A DNA stretch of 64,000 nt from Vitreoscilla sp. (GTDB taxonomy: Bacteria > Pseudomonadota > Gammaproteobacteria > Burkholderiales > Burkholderiaceae_C), in NCBI GenBank assembly GCA_018780145.1, contig JADMKA010000103.1:1-64000 (forward strand). The letters run 5' to 3'. Shown one piece after another: positions 8,000-20,096 of the stretch. Made by a program: the position numbers and the translations under genes. Within the stretch, counting starts at the first letter, position 1; the number at the start of each line of letters is the position of its first letter. The notes under the pieces are model-generated. The model had not been told where the DNA came from. It saw nothing but the letters and a program-made list of their open reading frames with translations, and ran no database searches.

Positions 8000-9505
8000 C
8001 TATCGCAGGTAGCGCGCTTCGAGGTGGGCGCGAAAGTGCGCCGGGTTCAGCGTCTCGCCACTGGCGCGCCCGGCCAGCTCGTCGGTCGTCCAGCGGCTGG
8101 CCGGCAGCCAGATGTTCTCGCGCAGCCAGTCGAACACCACGGCCAGATCGCCCGCCTCGATGCGCGCGTCCAGGTCGGGCACCGCGCGGCGCATCGCCGC
8201 GAACCACTGCGCCGCGTACATCGCGCCCAGCGAGTAGCAGGGGAAGTAGCCGAACAGGCCCTCGGGCCAGTGCACATCCTGCATCGGGCCATCCTTGAAG
8301 TTGCCGCGCGTGTCCAGGCCCAGCAGGTCCATCATCGCCGTGTCCCACAGCGCGGGGATGTCCTCGGCCTCGATCTCGCCCTCGACCAGCGCACGCTCGA
8401 TCTCGAAACGCATGATCACGTGCGCCGGGTAGGTGACTTCGTCCGCATCGACGCGGATGTAGCCCGGCTTGACCCGCGTCAGCAGGCGGTGCAGGTTCTC
8501 CGGCATGAACGCCGCCTGGTCGCCGAAAGCCTCCACCAGCATCGGTGACAACAGGCGCGCAAAGCCGGGGTGCCCCCCCAGCTGCATCTCGTAGGACAGG
8601 CTCTGGCTCTCGTGGATGGCCATCGAACGCGCCTCGGCCACCGGCTGGCCCAGCAGCTCGCGAGGCAGGTTCTGCTCGTAGCGGCCATGGCCGGTCTCGT
8701 GCACCGTGCCCATCAGGCTCTGCAGGAAATCGTCCTCGCGAAAGCGTGTGGTCAGGCGCACATCCTCCGGAACGCCACCCGAGAAGGGGTGCGCGCTGAC
8801 ATCCAGCCGCCCGGCCTGGAAGTCGAAGCTCAACAGGTGCATCACCCGCTCGCACAGCTGGCGCTGCGCGGCCAGCGGGAAGGGGCCCTGCGGGACCAGC
8901 AGGGTCCGCATCGCCTGGCGCTCCATGACCTGCTGGATCAGGCCGGGCAGCCACTGGCGCACATCGCCGAACACGCGTTGCACGACGGCACTGGTCATGC
9001 CTGGCTCGAACTGATCCATCAGCGCGTCGTAGGGCGCCAGGCCCGAGTGGTCCGACAGGCGCTGCGCGCACTCGCGGGTGATCTGCAGCACCTCGCGCAG
9101 GTTGGGCAGGAAACCGGCCCAGTCGTTGGCTTGGCGCTGGCTGCGCCAGGCGTGCTCGCAGCGCGAGGTGGCCATCGATCGGCGCTCGACCAACGCCTCA
9201 GGCAGCGCGGTGGCGCTGTTCCACTGGCGGCGCATCTCGCGCAGGTTGGCGCGCTGCGCGTCGTCCAGCGCCTCGCTGCTGGCGCCCTCCAGCTCGCGGC
9301 CGAGCTGCGGGTCGGTGCGCAGGCGGTGCATCAGCGCGGCCATCTCGGCCATGGCAGCGGCACGGGCCTCGTTGCCACGCGGCGGCATGTTGGCCGCCTG
9401 GTCCCACTGGGCCATGCTCTGCAGGTGGCCGAGGCGGTGGATGCGGGTGAAGCTGCGCGTCAGCGCGTGGTACAGCGGCGTAGGGGACAGGGTCGGTGGA
9501 AGCAT
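8000..9505 (-). CDS. M32 metallocarboxypeptidase (carboxypeptidase Taq family)
   Basis: The protein has 501 residues, the usual length for carboxypeptidase Taq. The zinc site H-E-T-G-H is followed about 25 residues later by the supporting acidic segment IHESQSL. The family-specific blocks QWDQAANMPP at the N-terminus and RVDADEVTYPAH are also present. It removes C-terminal amino acids from peptides in the cytoplasm. The start at MLPPTL is chosen because the frame open further upstream encodes a non-homologous, RBS-less leader. No operon partner is evident: the next gene on the same strand lies 144 bases upstream. Confidence 0.88.
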   Translation of the reverse strand: MLPPTLSPTPLYHALTRSFTRIHRLGHLQSMAQWDQAANMPPRGNEARAAAMAEMAALMHRLRTDPQLGRELEGASSEALDDAQRANLREMRRQWNSATALPEALVERRSMATSRCEHAWRSQRQANDWAGFLPNLREVLQITRECAQRLSDHSGLAPYDALMDQFEPGMTSAVVQRVFGDVRQWLPGLIQQVMERQAMRTLLVPQGPFPLAAQRQLCERVMHLLSFDFQAGRLDVSAHPFSGGVPEDVRLTTRFREDDFLQSLMGTVHETGHGRYEQNLPRELLGQPVAEARSMAIHESQSLSYEMQLGGHPGFARLLSPMLVEAFGDQAAFMPENLHRLLTRVKPGYIRVDADEVTYPAHVIMRFEIERALVEGEIEAEDIPALWDTAMMDLLGLDTRGNFKDGPMQDVHWPEGLFGYFPCYSLGAMYAAQWFAAMRRAVPDLDARIEAGDLAVVFDWLRENIWLPASRWTTDELAGRASGETLNPAHFRAHLEARYLR

Positions 9506-9649
9506 GGTGGACCTCTCGGCGCAGCTCGGCTCGTGGCCTGTGCGCGGTACTGCAGATGGGATGGCCACGATTGTCGGCCGATCATGCCGTGGTGTCGCGT
9601 GACTTCCCCCCACGCCGTCCTCCCCCTCTTGGGGGATGGCCGGCCGCGC

Positions 9650-10135
9650 TCAGATCGGCAAGGGCCCGGGGAACCACCAGAGCAACGCTGCCGTCATCGT
9701 CACGTAGCGCAGGAACTTGCCGATCGCCATGTACGCCACGCAGGGCCAGAAGGGCAGCCGCAGCCAACCTGCCACCGCGCACAGCGGGTCGCCCACCGCC
9801 GGCAGCCAGCTCAGCAGGCAGGCCTTGGCGCCGAAGCGCTGCAGCCATTGCAGGGCACGTGCCTCGTGGGGCTTCTGGTGCTTCAGCCGTTCGTAAGCGC
9901 GCTCGGCGCCGTAGCCCATCCACCAGCTGATCGCGCCCCCGATGGTGTTGCCCACGGTCGCCACCAGCACGGCGGGCCAAAACAGCGGCGGATCGAGCTT
10001 GACCAGGGCCAGCACCGCGAACTCCGAACCGATGGGCAGCAGCGTGGCCGACACCAGCGACACGATGAACACCGTCGACAAGCCCACTTGCGGCAACGCG
10101 AACCAGGTCAGTACCGAGAGCAGCCAGGCTTCCAT
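9650..10135 (-). CDS. YqaA/DedA-type small membrane protein
   Basis: The protein has 161 residues with four or five hydrophobic segments. It includes a re-entrant-loop-like stretch SATLLPIGSEF and a conserved G-N-T-I-G-G-A. This is the YqaA branch of the DedA/VTT superfamily, inner-membrane proteins linked to lipid transport or membrane homeostasis in other bacteria. The exact role of the YqaA subgroup is not established. It diverges from dusB with about 118 bases between start codons, so promoters for both lie there. Confidence 0.8.
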   Translation of the reverse strand: MEAWLLSVLTWFALPQVGLSTVFIVSLVSATLLPIGSEFAVLALVKLDPPLFWPAVLVATVGNTIGGAISWWMGYGAERAYERLKHQKPHEARALQWLQRFGAKACLLSWLPAVGDPLCAVAGWLRLPFWPCVAYMAIGKFLRYVTMTAALLWWFPGPLPI

Positions 10136-10253
10136 GCGCAGCGATTGTCACCACAAAGTGTCTGGCCACCCCAGGGCAGGGGTGGCCAGACCGGGCGGCC
10201 GGCGCGGCTATACTTCTGCCTCCTTTTTCAGCACTTCGCTCCCCGTCTCCACC

Positions 10254-11294
10254 ATGCGCATCGGCCCCTTCGAGCTGCCGAACCACCTGTTCGTCGCGCC
10301 CATGGCCGGGGTGACGGACCGGCCGTTCCGCCAGTTGTGCAGGCGTCTCGGCGCAGGCTACGCGGTCAGCGAGATGGTGACCTCGCGCAAGGAGCTGTGG
10401 GGCTCACTGAAGACCTCGCGCCGCGCCGACCACACCGGCGAGCCCGGCCCGATCGCGGTGCAGATCGCCGGCACCGACGCCCTGATGATGGCCGAGGCCG
10501 CCGCCTACAACATCGACCGCGGCGCGCAGATCATCGACGTCAACATGGGCTGTCCGGCCAAGAAGGTATGCAACAAGTGGGCCGGTTCGGCGCTGATGCG
10601 CGACGAAGCTGGCGCGCTGGCGATCATCGAGGCCGTGGTGGCCACCTGCGTCCCACGTGGCGTGCCGGTGACGCTGAAGATGCGTACCGGCTGGTGCGAC
10701 ACCGAGCGCAACGCGCTGGCCCTGGCTCGCGCCGCCGAGAGCGCCGGCGTGGCCATGGTCACCGTGCACGGGCGCACCCGTGAACAGGGCTACACCGGCC
10801 GTGCCGAGCACGACACGGTCGCCGCGGTGAAGGCCATGCTGCGCATCCCGGTGGTCGCCAACGGCGACATCGATTCTCCCGAGCGTGCCGCCGAGGTGCT
10901 GCGCGCCACCGGCGCCGACGCGCTGATGATCGGCCGCGCCGCCCAGGGCCGGCCGTGGATCTTTGCCGAGATCGCCCACTACCTGGCGCACGGCGAGCAC
11001 CTGCTGCCCCCCGCCACCCGCGACGTGCAGCGCTGGCTGACCGAGCACCTGTCGGACCACTACAGCCTGTATGGCGAGGAGAGCGGTGTCCGCAGCGCCC
11101 GCAAGCACATCGGCTGGGCGGTGCGCGCCCTGCCCGGCGGCGAGGCGTTTCGCGCCGTCATGAACACCTTGGACGACGCGGCTGCGCAACTGCGCGCCGT
11201 GACGACCTTCTTCGACCAGCTGGCCGATGGCCACGAGCGCCTGCCTGGCGCGCCCGCGGCCGCCAACCAGGACCACATCGCCCTGCGGGCCTGA
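10254..11294 (+). CDS. dusB: tRNA-dihydrouridine synthase B
   Basis: The protein has 346 residues with an FMN-binding TIM barrel. APMAGVTDRPFR occurs near the N-terminus, the catalytic-cysteine motif NMGCPAKKVCNKWAGS near residue 100, and KMRTGW and IGRAAQGRPW phosphate-binding segments follow. It reduces specific uridines in the tRNA D-loop to dihydrouridine with NADPH. The ATG at 10254 begins the family's normal N-terminus (MRIGPFEL); upstream in-frame sequence is not homologous. It is followed by fis after 44 bases, the classic dusB-fis operon of Proteobacteria. Confidence 0.95.
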   Translation: MRIGPFELPNHLFVAPMAGVTDRPFRQLCRRLGAGYAVSEMVTSRKELWGSLKTSRRADHTGEPGPIAVQIAGTDALMMAEAAAYNIDRGAQIIDVNMGCPAKKVCNKWAGSALMRDEAGALAIIEAVVATCVPRGVPVTLKMRTGWCDTERNALALARAAESAGVAMVTVHGRTREQGYTGRAEHDTVAAVKAMLRIPVVANGDIDSPERAAEVLRATGADALMIGRAAQGRPWIFAEIAHYLAHGEHLLPPATRDVQRWLTEHLSDHYSLYGEESGVRSARKHIGWAVRALPGGEAFRAVMNTLDDAAAQLRAVTTFFDQLADGHERLPGAPAAANQDHIALRA

Positions 11295-11338
11295 GCGCCC
11301 TTTTCCGCGCCCGCGACCGCGGCGGGCCATGTCATCCC

Positions 11339-11575
11339 ATGAGCAAGAAGAACATCGAAGACTGCGTCCGGGAGACGCTGACCCAGTACTTCAAGGACTT
11401 GAACGGCACCGAGCCGCACTCGCTGCACGACATGGTCATCCACACCGTCGAGAAGCCGCTGCTCGACGTGGTGATGCGCCAGGCCGAAGGCAACCAGAGC
11501 AAGGCCGCCGAGTGGCTGGGCATCAACCGCAACACGCTGCGCCGCAAGCTGCTCGAGCACAAACTGATCAAGTAG
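11339..11575 (+). CDS. fis: Fis family DNA-binding protein
   Basis: The protein has 78 residues. The C-terminal helix-turn-helix is nearly canonical ([21 protein letters not shown]), and the [12 protein letters not shown] helix is the dimer region. Fis bends DNA, regulates growth-phase genes and stimulates site-specific recombination. The betaproteobacterial form is shorter than the 98-residue E. coli protein because the N-terminal beta-hairpin arm is reduced. It lies between dusB and purH, in the order usual for Burkholderiales. Confidence 0.93.
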   Translation: MSKKNIEDCVRETLTQYFKDLNGTEPHSLHDMVIHTVEKPLLDVVMRQAEGNQSKAAEWLGINRNTLRRKLLEHKLIK

Positions 11576-11606
11576 CCGAACCCCCTCCTTCCCCTCTGAC
11601 GCCACC

Positions 11607-13187
11607 ATGCCCCAACTCACCGCCCTGCTCTCCGTCTCCGACAAGACCGGCATCGTCGATTTCGCCCGCGCTCTGCATGCGCAAGGCATCAAGCTGCTGT
11701 CGACCGGCGGCACCGCCAAGCTGCTGGCCGAATCCGGCCTGCCGGTGACCGAGGTCTCCGAAATCACCGGCTTCCCGGAAATGCTGGACGGCCGGGTCAA
11801 GACCTTGCACCCGCGCGTGCACGGTGGCCTGCTGGCCCGGCGCGATGTGCCGGCCCACATGGCCGCGCTGAAGGAGCACGGCATCGGCACCATCGACCTG
11901 CTCATCATCAACCTCTACCCCTTCGCCCAGGCCACGGCCAAGGCCGACTGCACCCTGGAAGACGCGATCGAGAACATCGACATCGGCGGCCCGGCGATGC
12001 TGCGTGCCGCGGCGAAGAACTGGCCCGACGTGGGGGTGGTGATCGATCCGGCCGACTACCCGCAGGTGCTGGCGGAGTTGAGCGCCGGCGGCCTGAAGCG
12101 CAGCACCAAGTTCATGCTGGCGAAGAAAGTGTTCGCGCACACCGCGGCCTACGACGGCATGATCACCAACTACCTGACCGCGCTGGAGCCGGGCTCGGAG
12201 GACCAGACCGAAGCCGTGCCGGCCAGGGCCGAGTACCCGCAGGTCTTCAACCTGCAGCTGCACAAGGTGCAGGGCATGCGCTATGGCGAGAACCCGCACC
12301 AGTCGGCCGCCTTCTACCGCGAGGCCCAGCCGGCGGAGGGAACGCTGTCGCAATGGCGGCAGATCCAGGGCAAGGAATTGAGCTTCAACAACATCGCCGA
12401 CGCCGACGCCGCGTGGGAGTGCGTGAAGTCCTTCGACCAGCCGGCCTGCGTGATCGTGAAGCACGCCAACCCCTGCGGTGTGGCCATCGGCGCAACGCCG
12501 CTGGAGGCCTACCAGAAAGCGCTGAAGACCGACACGACCAGCGCCTTCGGCGGCATCATGGCCTTCAACCGGCCGATCGACGCCGACGTGGTGGAGGCCA
12601 TCAACGCCAACAAGCAGTTCGTCGAGGTGGCCATCGCCCCCGCCATCCTGCCCGGCGCCCGCACCGCCTACGCGGCCAAGCAGAACGTGCGCCTGCTGGA
12701 GGTGCCCATCTCCAAGCTCAGCAACGCGCTTGATTTCAAGCGAGTCGGGGGCGGCATGCTGCTGCAATCGGCCGACACCGTCGACATCGTCGGCGAGGTC
12801 AAGGTCGTCACCCGGCTGCAGCCCACCGAGCAGCAGATGAAGGACATGCTGTTCGCCTGGACGGTCGCGCGCTTCGTCAAGAGCAACGCCATCGTCTTCT
12901 GCAAGGACGGCATGACCATGGGCGTGGGTGCCGGCCAGATGAGCCGCCTGGACTCGGCCCGCATCGCCAGCATCAAGGCCGGCCACGCCGGGCTGACGCT
13001 GCAGGGCACGGCCGTGGCCAGCGACGCGTTCTTCCCGTTCCGCGACGGGCTGGATGTGGTGGTCGACGCCGGCGCCAGCTGCGTGATCCACCCGGGCGGC
13101 TCGATGCGCGACGACGAGGTGATCGCAGCGGCGGACGAACGCGGCATCGCGATGGTGCTCACGGGCACCAGGCACTTCAGGCACTGA
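11607..13187 (+). CDS. purH: Bifunctional AICAR transformylase / IMP cyclohydrolase
   Basis: The protein has 526 residues. Residues 1-140 form the MGS-like IMP cyclohydrolase domain ([37 protein letters not shown]). The rest is the AICAR formyltransferase domain ([45 protein letters not shown]). It catalyses the last two steps of de novo IMP synthesis in the cytoplasm. In Burkholderiales purH usually stands close upstream of ruvCAB. Here ruvC appears only at 63844, about 50 kb away. Confidence 0.97.
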   Translation: MPQLTALLSVSDKTGIVDFARALHAQGIKLLSTGGTAKLLAESGLPVTEVSEITGFPEMLDGRVKTLHPRVHGGLLARRDVPAHMAALKEHGIGTIDLLIINLYPFAQATAKADCTLEDAIENIDIGGPAMLRAAAKNWPDVGVVIDPADYPQVLAELSAGGLKRSTKFMLAKKVFAHTAAYDGMITNYLTALEPGSEDQTEAVPARAEYPQVFNLQLHKVQGMRYGENPHQSAAFYREAQPAEGTLSQWRQIQGKELSFNNIADADAAWECVKSFDQPACVIVKHANPCGVAIGATPLEAYQKALKTDTTSAFGGIMAFNRPIDADVVEAINANKQFVEVAIAPAILPGARTAYAAKQNVRLLEVPISKLSNALDFKRVGGGMLLQSADTVDIVGEVKVVTRLQPTEQQMKDMLFAWTVARFVKSNAIVFCKDGMTMGVGAGQMSRLDSARIASIKAGHAGLTLQGTAVASDAFFPFRDGLDVVVDAGASCVIHPGGSMRDDEVIAAADERGIAMVLTGTRHFRH

Positions 13188-13222
13188 GTGTCTGCCCGCA
13201 CCCAACGGGGCGGGAAGCGGTT

Positions 13223-15163
13223 TCAGCGGCTGTGCGAGGTCAGGCGTGCCAGCGGTGACGCCAGGCTCACGCCAGGCGCCGCACTGCGCGCCGCCGCCTT
13301 CTCGGCCGTGGTCATCGTGTCCGACTCGGCCGACGGCTTCACCACACCTTCGCCGGTAGAGCCTTCCGGCAGCGCCTCGTCGACGCTGTGGCGGCGCATC
13401 GCCACGCCCACGGCCAGGATGTCGATCACCAGCAGGTGCAGGATGCGGCTGACCATGGGCAGGTGGGTCGTCACGTCCTCGGGGTAGTCGACGATCAGCG
13501 CCGCGTCGGCCTTGCGGGCCAGTGGGGATTGGCTGGCGGTGATGGCGATCACCGCAGCGCCGCGGGCCTTGGCGGTTTCCACCACCTCCAGCAATTCGGG
13601 CAGGCGGCCGCTGCTGCTGATCACCACCACCACGTCGCCGGGTTTCAGCACCGCGGCGGCCAGCAGTTGCAGGCGCGGGTCGGTGTAGGCCATGCTGGGC
13701 AGGCCGAAGCGCAGGAACTTGAACTGCGCGTCCTGCGCCACCACACCGTAGTGGCCCAGTGCGTAGAAGTCGATCCGCACGGCGTTGAGCAGCAACTCGA
13801 TGGCGCGGTTGATCATCTCGCGGTTGAGCTGGCTGCGCACCTGCAGGATGGCCGAGGCGGTGTTGCCCAGCACCTTGCTGCCGAGCTCCAGCATCGAGTC
13901 GTCGGTGGTCACCTGGGTGTGGGTGATCGGCACGGTGCCTGTCAGGCTGGAGGCCAGCCGCAGCTTGAAATCCGACAGGCCTTCGCAACCCAGCGAGCGG
14001 CAGAAGCGAATGACCGTCGGCTGGCTCACCTGGGCCGCACGGGCGATCTCGGCGATCGGGTCGTTGAGCACCGAGCGCGGGTGGGCCAGCACATGGTCGG
14101 CCACGCGCAGCTCGGCCGGCGTCAGCTCGCTGCGCGAGCGGCGGATCTGGCTCAGCACGGTCGACGCCGGCGCGGCGCTGATGGTGCGCAGCTGCGCTTC
14201 CAGGATCGCCGAGGCCCCGGTGAAGGTGGCGTGTTCGGCGGTGATGACGAAGGTGGGGATGTCGGCCGCGTAGTGGCTGAACCGGCCCTTGTCCTCGAAG
14301 CGGCTGCGGAAGGGCGAGCGGTCGAAGTAGCTGCCCAGCCGAGGCACGATGCTGCCGCCGATGTAGATGCCGCCCAGCGCCCCCAGCGTGACCGCCAGGT
14401 TGGCGGCGGCCGTGCCCAGCAGTGCGCAGAACACCTCCAGCGTGTCGGCGCAGACATGATCCGTGCCGTCCAGCGCGCGCTGGGTGATCTCGGGGGCGGA
14501 CAGGTCCTCGGCTGGCACGCCCTCGTACTCGGCCAGCGCGCGGTGCATCAGCTCCAGCCCGGGGCCGGACAGGAGCCGCTCGAAGGAGACATGGTCGTAC
14601 TGCTTCCAGGCGTGCCGCAGGATGGCGATCTCACGCTCGTCGCGCGGGGCGAAGTTGGTGTGGCCGCCCTCCGAGCCCAGCGAGATCCAGCCGTCGCCGG
14701 CAGGGATCAGGCCAGAGACGCCCAGCCCGCTGCCTGAGCCCAGCAGGCCGATCACGTTCTGCTTGCGCGCATTGCCGCCCCCCACCTGGCGCACATCCCG
14801 CGGCCCCAGCCGCGGCAGCGCCATTGCCAGCGCGGTGAAGTCGTTCAGCACCACCAGGGTTTCCAGGCCCAGCTTCTGGCGCATCTGCTCGATGGAGAAC
14901 TGCCAGTGGTAGTTGGTCATCCGCACCTGATCGCCTTCGACCGGGTTGGCGATGGCCACGGCGGCATGCAGGATCTGCGGTGTGCCGGCCGGCAGCGTGG
15001 CCAGGTAGGCGCTGACGGTGGCGTGGAAGTCCGCATGGTCGGCGCAGCGCAGCGAGGCGACCTGCGTGAACTCGCCGGGCGTGGCCTCCAGCGCGAAGCG
15101 CGCGTAGGTGCCACCGATGTCGGCGATGAGCCGGGGGCTGTCGAAGTGGACCATGGGTTGCAA
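13223..15163 (-). CDS. Glucokinase-HexR fusion (bifunctional kinase / RpiR-family regulator)
   Basis: The protein has 646 residues. Residues 1 to about 330 are a ROK-unrelated, E. coli-type glucokinase (IADIGGTYARF, LNDFTALA, GSGSGLGVSGL, GSEGGHTNF). From about 345 an RpiR-type helix-turn-helix follows (LTPAELRVADHVL, AAQVSQPTVIRFCRSLG), then a SIS sugar-phosphate domain (GDVVVVISSSGR). Fusions of this layout are known in Burkholderia. The kinase half makes glucose 6-phosphate. The regulator half is HexR-like, and HexR senses the Entner-Doudoroff intermediate KDPG in other proteobacteria. It follows pulA on the same strand after 62 bases, so it is likely co-transcribed from the promoter with the 17934 operator. 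It is the only sugar-type regulator in the window. A start three codons later (MVHFDS) is possible. Confidence 0.92.
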   Translation of the reverse strand: MQPMVHFDSPRLIADIGGTYARFALEATPGEFTQVASLRCADHADFHATVSAYLATLPAGTPQILHAAVAIANPVEGDQVRMTNYHWQFSIEQMRQKLGLETLVVLNDFTALAMALPRLGPRDVRQVGGGNARKQNVIGLLGSGSGLGVSGLIPAGDGWISLGSEGGHTNFAPRDEREIAILRHAWKQYDHVSFERLLSGPGLELMHRALAEYEGVPAEDLSAPEITQRALDGTDHVCADTLEVFCALLGTAAANLAVTLGALGGIYIGGSIVPRLGSYFDRSPFRSRFEDKGRFSHYAADIPTFVITAEHATFTGASAILEAQLRTISAAPASTVLSQIRRSRSELTPAELRVADHVLAHPRSVLNDPIAEIARAAQVSQPTVIRFCRSLGCEGLSDFKLRLASSLTGTVPITHTQVTTDDSMLELGSKVLGNTASAILQVRSQLNREMINRAIELLLNAVRIDFYALGHYGVVAQDAQFKFLRFGLPSMAYTDPRLQLLAAAVLKPGDVVVVISSSGRLPELLEVVETAKARGAAVIAITASQSPLARKADAALIVDYPEDVTTHLPMVSRILHLLVIDILAVGVAMRRHSVDEALPEGSTGEGVVKPSAESDTMTTAEKAAARSAAPGVSLASPLARLTSHSR

Positions 15164-15225
15164 CGGGCGCCGGGGGAAGGTGATGGGCGATTATCGAGTG
15201 CTTCGCCGGCGCCCGGCAGGATCGG

Positions 15226-17925
<2,700 letters not shown>

Positions 17926-17933
17926 GTCGAGAT

Positions 17934-17948
17934 AGTAGCAAAACTACA
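17934..17948. promoter_or_regulatory. Operator O1 (pulA side)
   Basis: AGTAGCAAAACTACA; on the pulA strand it reads TGTAGTTTTGCTACT. Twelve of 15 positions match the best site (36152-36166). It ends 8 bases before the pulA start codon and overlaps a -10-like TACTAT on that strand, so a bound protein should block pulA and glk/hexR transcription. The regulator is inferred to be HexR. Confidence 0.7.
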
Positions 17949-18021
17949 TCCATTCGAATCCATGGATTCCACCTGATGGCGTTTTCCACTATGCTGCTGT
18001 GGCGCACATCCGGTTCAGATG

Positions 18022-18036
18022 CGTATCTTTACTACA
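18022..18036. promoter_or_regulatory. Operator O2 (amylase side, one degenerate half)
   Basis: CGTATCTTTACTACA: the right half-site ACTACA is perfect and the left half keeps only GTA, 11 of 15 positions matching the best site. It runs up to the A of the proposed amylase ATG at 18036. It lies 88 bases from O1, so both divergent genes could be controlled together. Confidence 0.5.
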
Positions 18037-19646
18037 TGCTTTCCATGCCATTTCGCCACATCGCCACCTGCCTGATCGCCTTCGCCGGGCCCCTGCAGGC
18101 CCAGCCGCTGGACACCCGCCCGGTACCCACACAGATCGCGCCCAGCAGCCTGCCCGCCCATTGGGACCGCGGCGCCTTCATGGAGATCTTCGTTCGCGCC
18201 TACCAGGACAGCAACGGCGACGGCATCGGCGATCTGCGCGGCCTGACCTCGCGGCTGGATTACCTGAAGGACCTGGGCATCACCGGACTGTGGCTGATGC
18301 CAATCCAACGCAGCGGCGACGGCGACCACGGTTATGCCACCACCGACTACCGCGACATCGAGCCGGCCTACGGCACGCTGGCGGACTTCGACGAGTTGAT
18401 CAAACAGGCCCATGCGCGCGGCATCGGCGTGGTGATGGACTACGTGATCAACCACGCCGCCGCCCAGCACCCGGCCTTCGTCGACGCCCGCCAGAACCCG
18501 AACAGCCCGTACCGCGACTGGTTCGTCTGGAGCGAACAGGCACCGACCGGCTGGAACATCTGGGACAAGAACCCCTGGTACCACACGGCCTCGCAGCCCT
18601 GGCTGTTTCAGGGCGAGCCCAAGGACCTTCCCAAGCCCCCACCGGGCGCCACGGGCTACTACTTCGGCACCTTCGGCCCGCACATGCCGGATTTCAACCT
18701 GCGCCACCCGCCGGCGCTGGCCTACCACCTCGACAGCCTGCGCTTCTGGCTCAACCGCGGGCTCGACGGCTACCGGCTCGACGCAGTGCCGCACATGATC
18801 GAGAACAGCGCCACGGCCTGGAACGACCAGCCCGAAAGCCGCCAGCTCACCAAGCAGTTGCAGGACCTGATCAAGACCTACCCGCAACGTTATGTGGTGT
18901 GCGAGGCCACCGCCGAACCACGCGCTTACGGTGACCCCGCCCTCTGTGGCGGCGCCTTTGCCTTCGGGCACGTGCAACACTACGTCGGCGCCGCGCTCGG
19001 CCGGCCGGAGTCGGTGAAGGCGCTGGCCGAGTACTTCAGGACCGCGCCGCCCAGCATGGCCACCTTCGTGTCGAACCACGACATCTTTGCCGGCCAGCGC
19101 CTGTGGGATCAGGTGAAGGGCGACGCGGCGGCCTACCGCCTGGCGGCCGCCGGCTACCTGCTGCAACCCGGCACGCCCTTCGTCTACTACGGAGAGGAAA
19201 TCGGCCAGGCCGGGGTCGACCTGCCGGCGGACCTGCCGCTGCGCTCGCCGATGAGCTGGACGGCCGACACCGCCCGCGCCGGCTTCACCACCGGCACGCC
19301 GTTCCGCCCGGTCGCCCCCAACGTGGCCACCCACAACGCCGCCGCGCAACAGGCCGACCCGGCCTCGATCCACGCCTTCTATCAAGCGATGCTGGGCCTT
19401 CGCAACCGCCGGCCCAGCATCGCCCGCGGCAGCTTCGAGAACGCCTTCGCCGACGGCCTGGTGCTGGGCTTCGAGCGCCGGCTCGGGAGCGAACGCAGCC
19501 TGGTGATGATCAACTACGGCCCGCAAGCCACCACCGTCCGCGTACCGGGGCAGACCGCCACCGGCCCGGCGCGGGTGCTCTACCCCGCCGGCGCCACGGC
19601 CTTCAACCTACCGGCCCAGTCGGTCCAAGTGCTCGCGCTGCCATGA
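18036..19646 (+). CDS. Secreted GH13 alpha-amylase / alpha-glucosidase
   Basis: The protein has 536 residues from the ATG at 18036. A signal peptide covers about residues 1-22 (LIAFAGPLQAQ). The barrel starts almost at once (FVRAYQDSNGDGIGDLRG). Catalytic residues are D249 (YRLDA), E290 (VCEAT) and D349 (NHD). It should cleave alpha-1,4 glucosidic bonds of maltodextrins in the periplasm or outside. Start choice is uncertain: an in-frame ATG at 17976 would place operator O2 inside the gene and gives a poor signal peptide, while ATG 18045 (MPFRHI) is a good alternative because O2 overlaps the 18036 codon. A structured repeat and a second GH13 gene follow on the same strand. Confidence 0.85.
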   Translation: MLSMPFRHIATCLIAFAGPLQAQPLDTRPVPTQIAPSSLPAHWDRGAFMEIFVRAYQDSNGDGIGDLRGLTSRLDYLKDLGITGLWLMPIQRSGDGDHGYATTDYRDIEPAYGTLADFDELIKQAHARGIGVVMDYVINHAAAQHPAFVDARQNPNSPYRDWFVWSEQAPTGWNIWDKNPWYHTASQPWLFQGEPKDLPKPPPGATGYYFGTFGPHMPDFNLRHPPALAYHLDSLRFWLNRGLDGYRLDAVPHMIENSATAWNDQPESRQLTKQLQDLIKTYPQRYVVCEATAEPRAYGDPALCGGAFAFGHVQHYVGAALGRPESVKALAEYFRTAPPSMATFVSNHDIFAGQRLWDQVKGDAAAYRLAAAGYLLQPGTPFVYYGEEIGQAGVDLPADLPLRSPMSWTADTARAGFTTGTPFRPVAPNVATHNAAAQQADPASIHAFYQAMLGLRNRRPSIARGSFENAFADGLVLGFERRLGSERSLVMINYGPQATTVRVPGQTATGPARVLYPAGATAFNLPAQSVQVLALP

Positions 19647-19708
19647 CGCCAGGGTCCATGGCGTTGATTGCGCTGCGAGTGTCTGCATTCGGCCATTTGT
19701 GGGCATTC

Positions 19709-20019
19709 GTGCAACGAAGAGGTTGGCGCGAGCCGAGGCTGCCGGGTGACCGACTCCACGAATGTCCCCCGGCGCTGGCCTTCGGCCCTCGCCTCCTCCT
19801 AATATTTCGCTGCGCCGGTCACCCGACACCCTCGGCACTCCACCGGTTTTTCCCCGCGTTGAAGAACTCCGGCCGTGCCGGATCAGGACGGTGGGGTGCT
19901 CTGCGCAGCGAAATATTAGGAGGAGCCGGCAGCCGCAGGCTGACGGCGGGGGACATTCGCGGAGCAGAGTACCCCGCCGGCCTGATCCCGCTCCAACTGT
20001 TGCGAAGGCAACTGACCGC
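19709..20019 (+). repeat. Interspersed structured repeat, copy A (two inverted units)
   Basis: This copy occupies most of the 450-base gap between the two GH13 genes. It aligns without gaps and with roughly 93 percent identity by eye to 38779-39089. Unit 1 spans 19744-19824 and unit 2 19893-19975, in opposite orientation. They share GCGAAATATTAGGAGGA and GGGGGACATTCG blocks. In unit 2 the outer stem GGGGTGCTCTGC (19893) pairs with GCAGAGTACCCC (19964), GCGAA (19908) pairs with TTCGC (19956), and the inner hairpin is 925-947. Unit 1 has different stem bases but the same pairing. It is oriented like copies B and C relative to transcription. The 62 bases before it and 77 after it show nothing recognisable. 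Short open frames inside it are by-products. Confidence 0.85.
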
Positions 20020-20096
20020 AAAGGACCGAGACTGTCATTCGGAGACTGTGCGTGCCATAGCCCGACGGACGCTCGCGGAACGGTGGAGCCACTGAG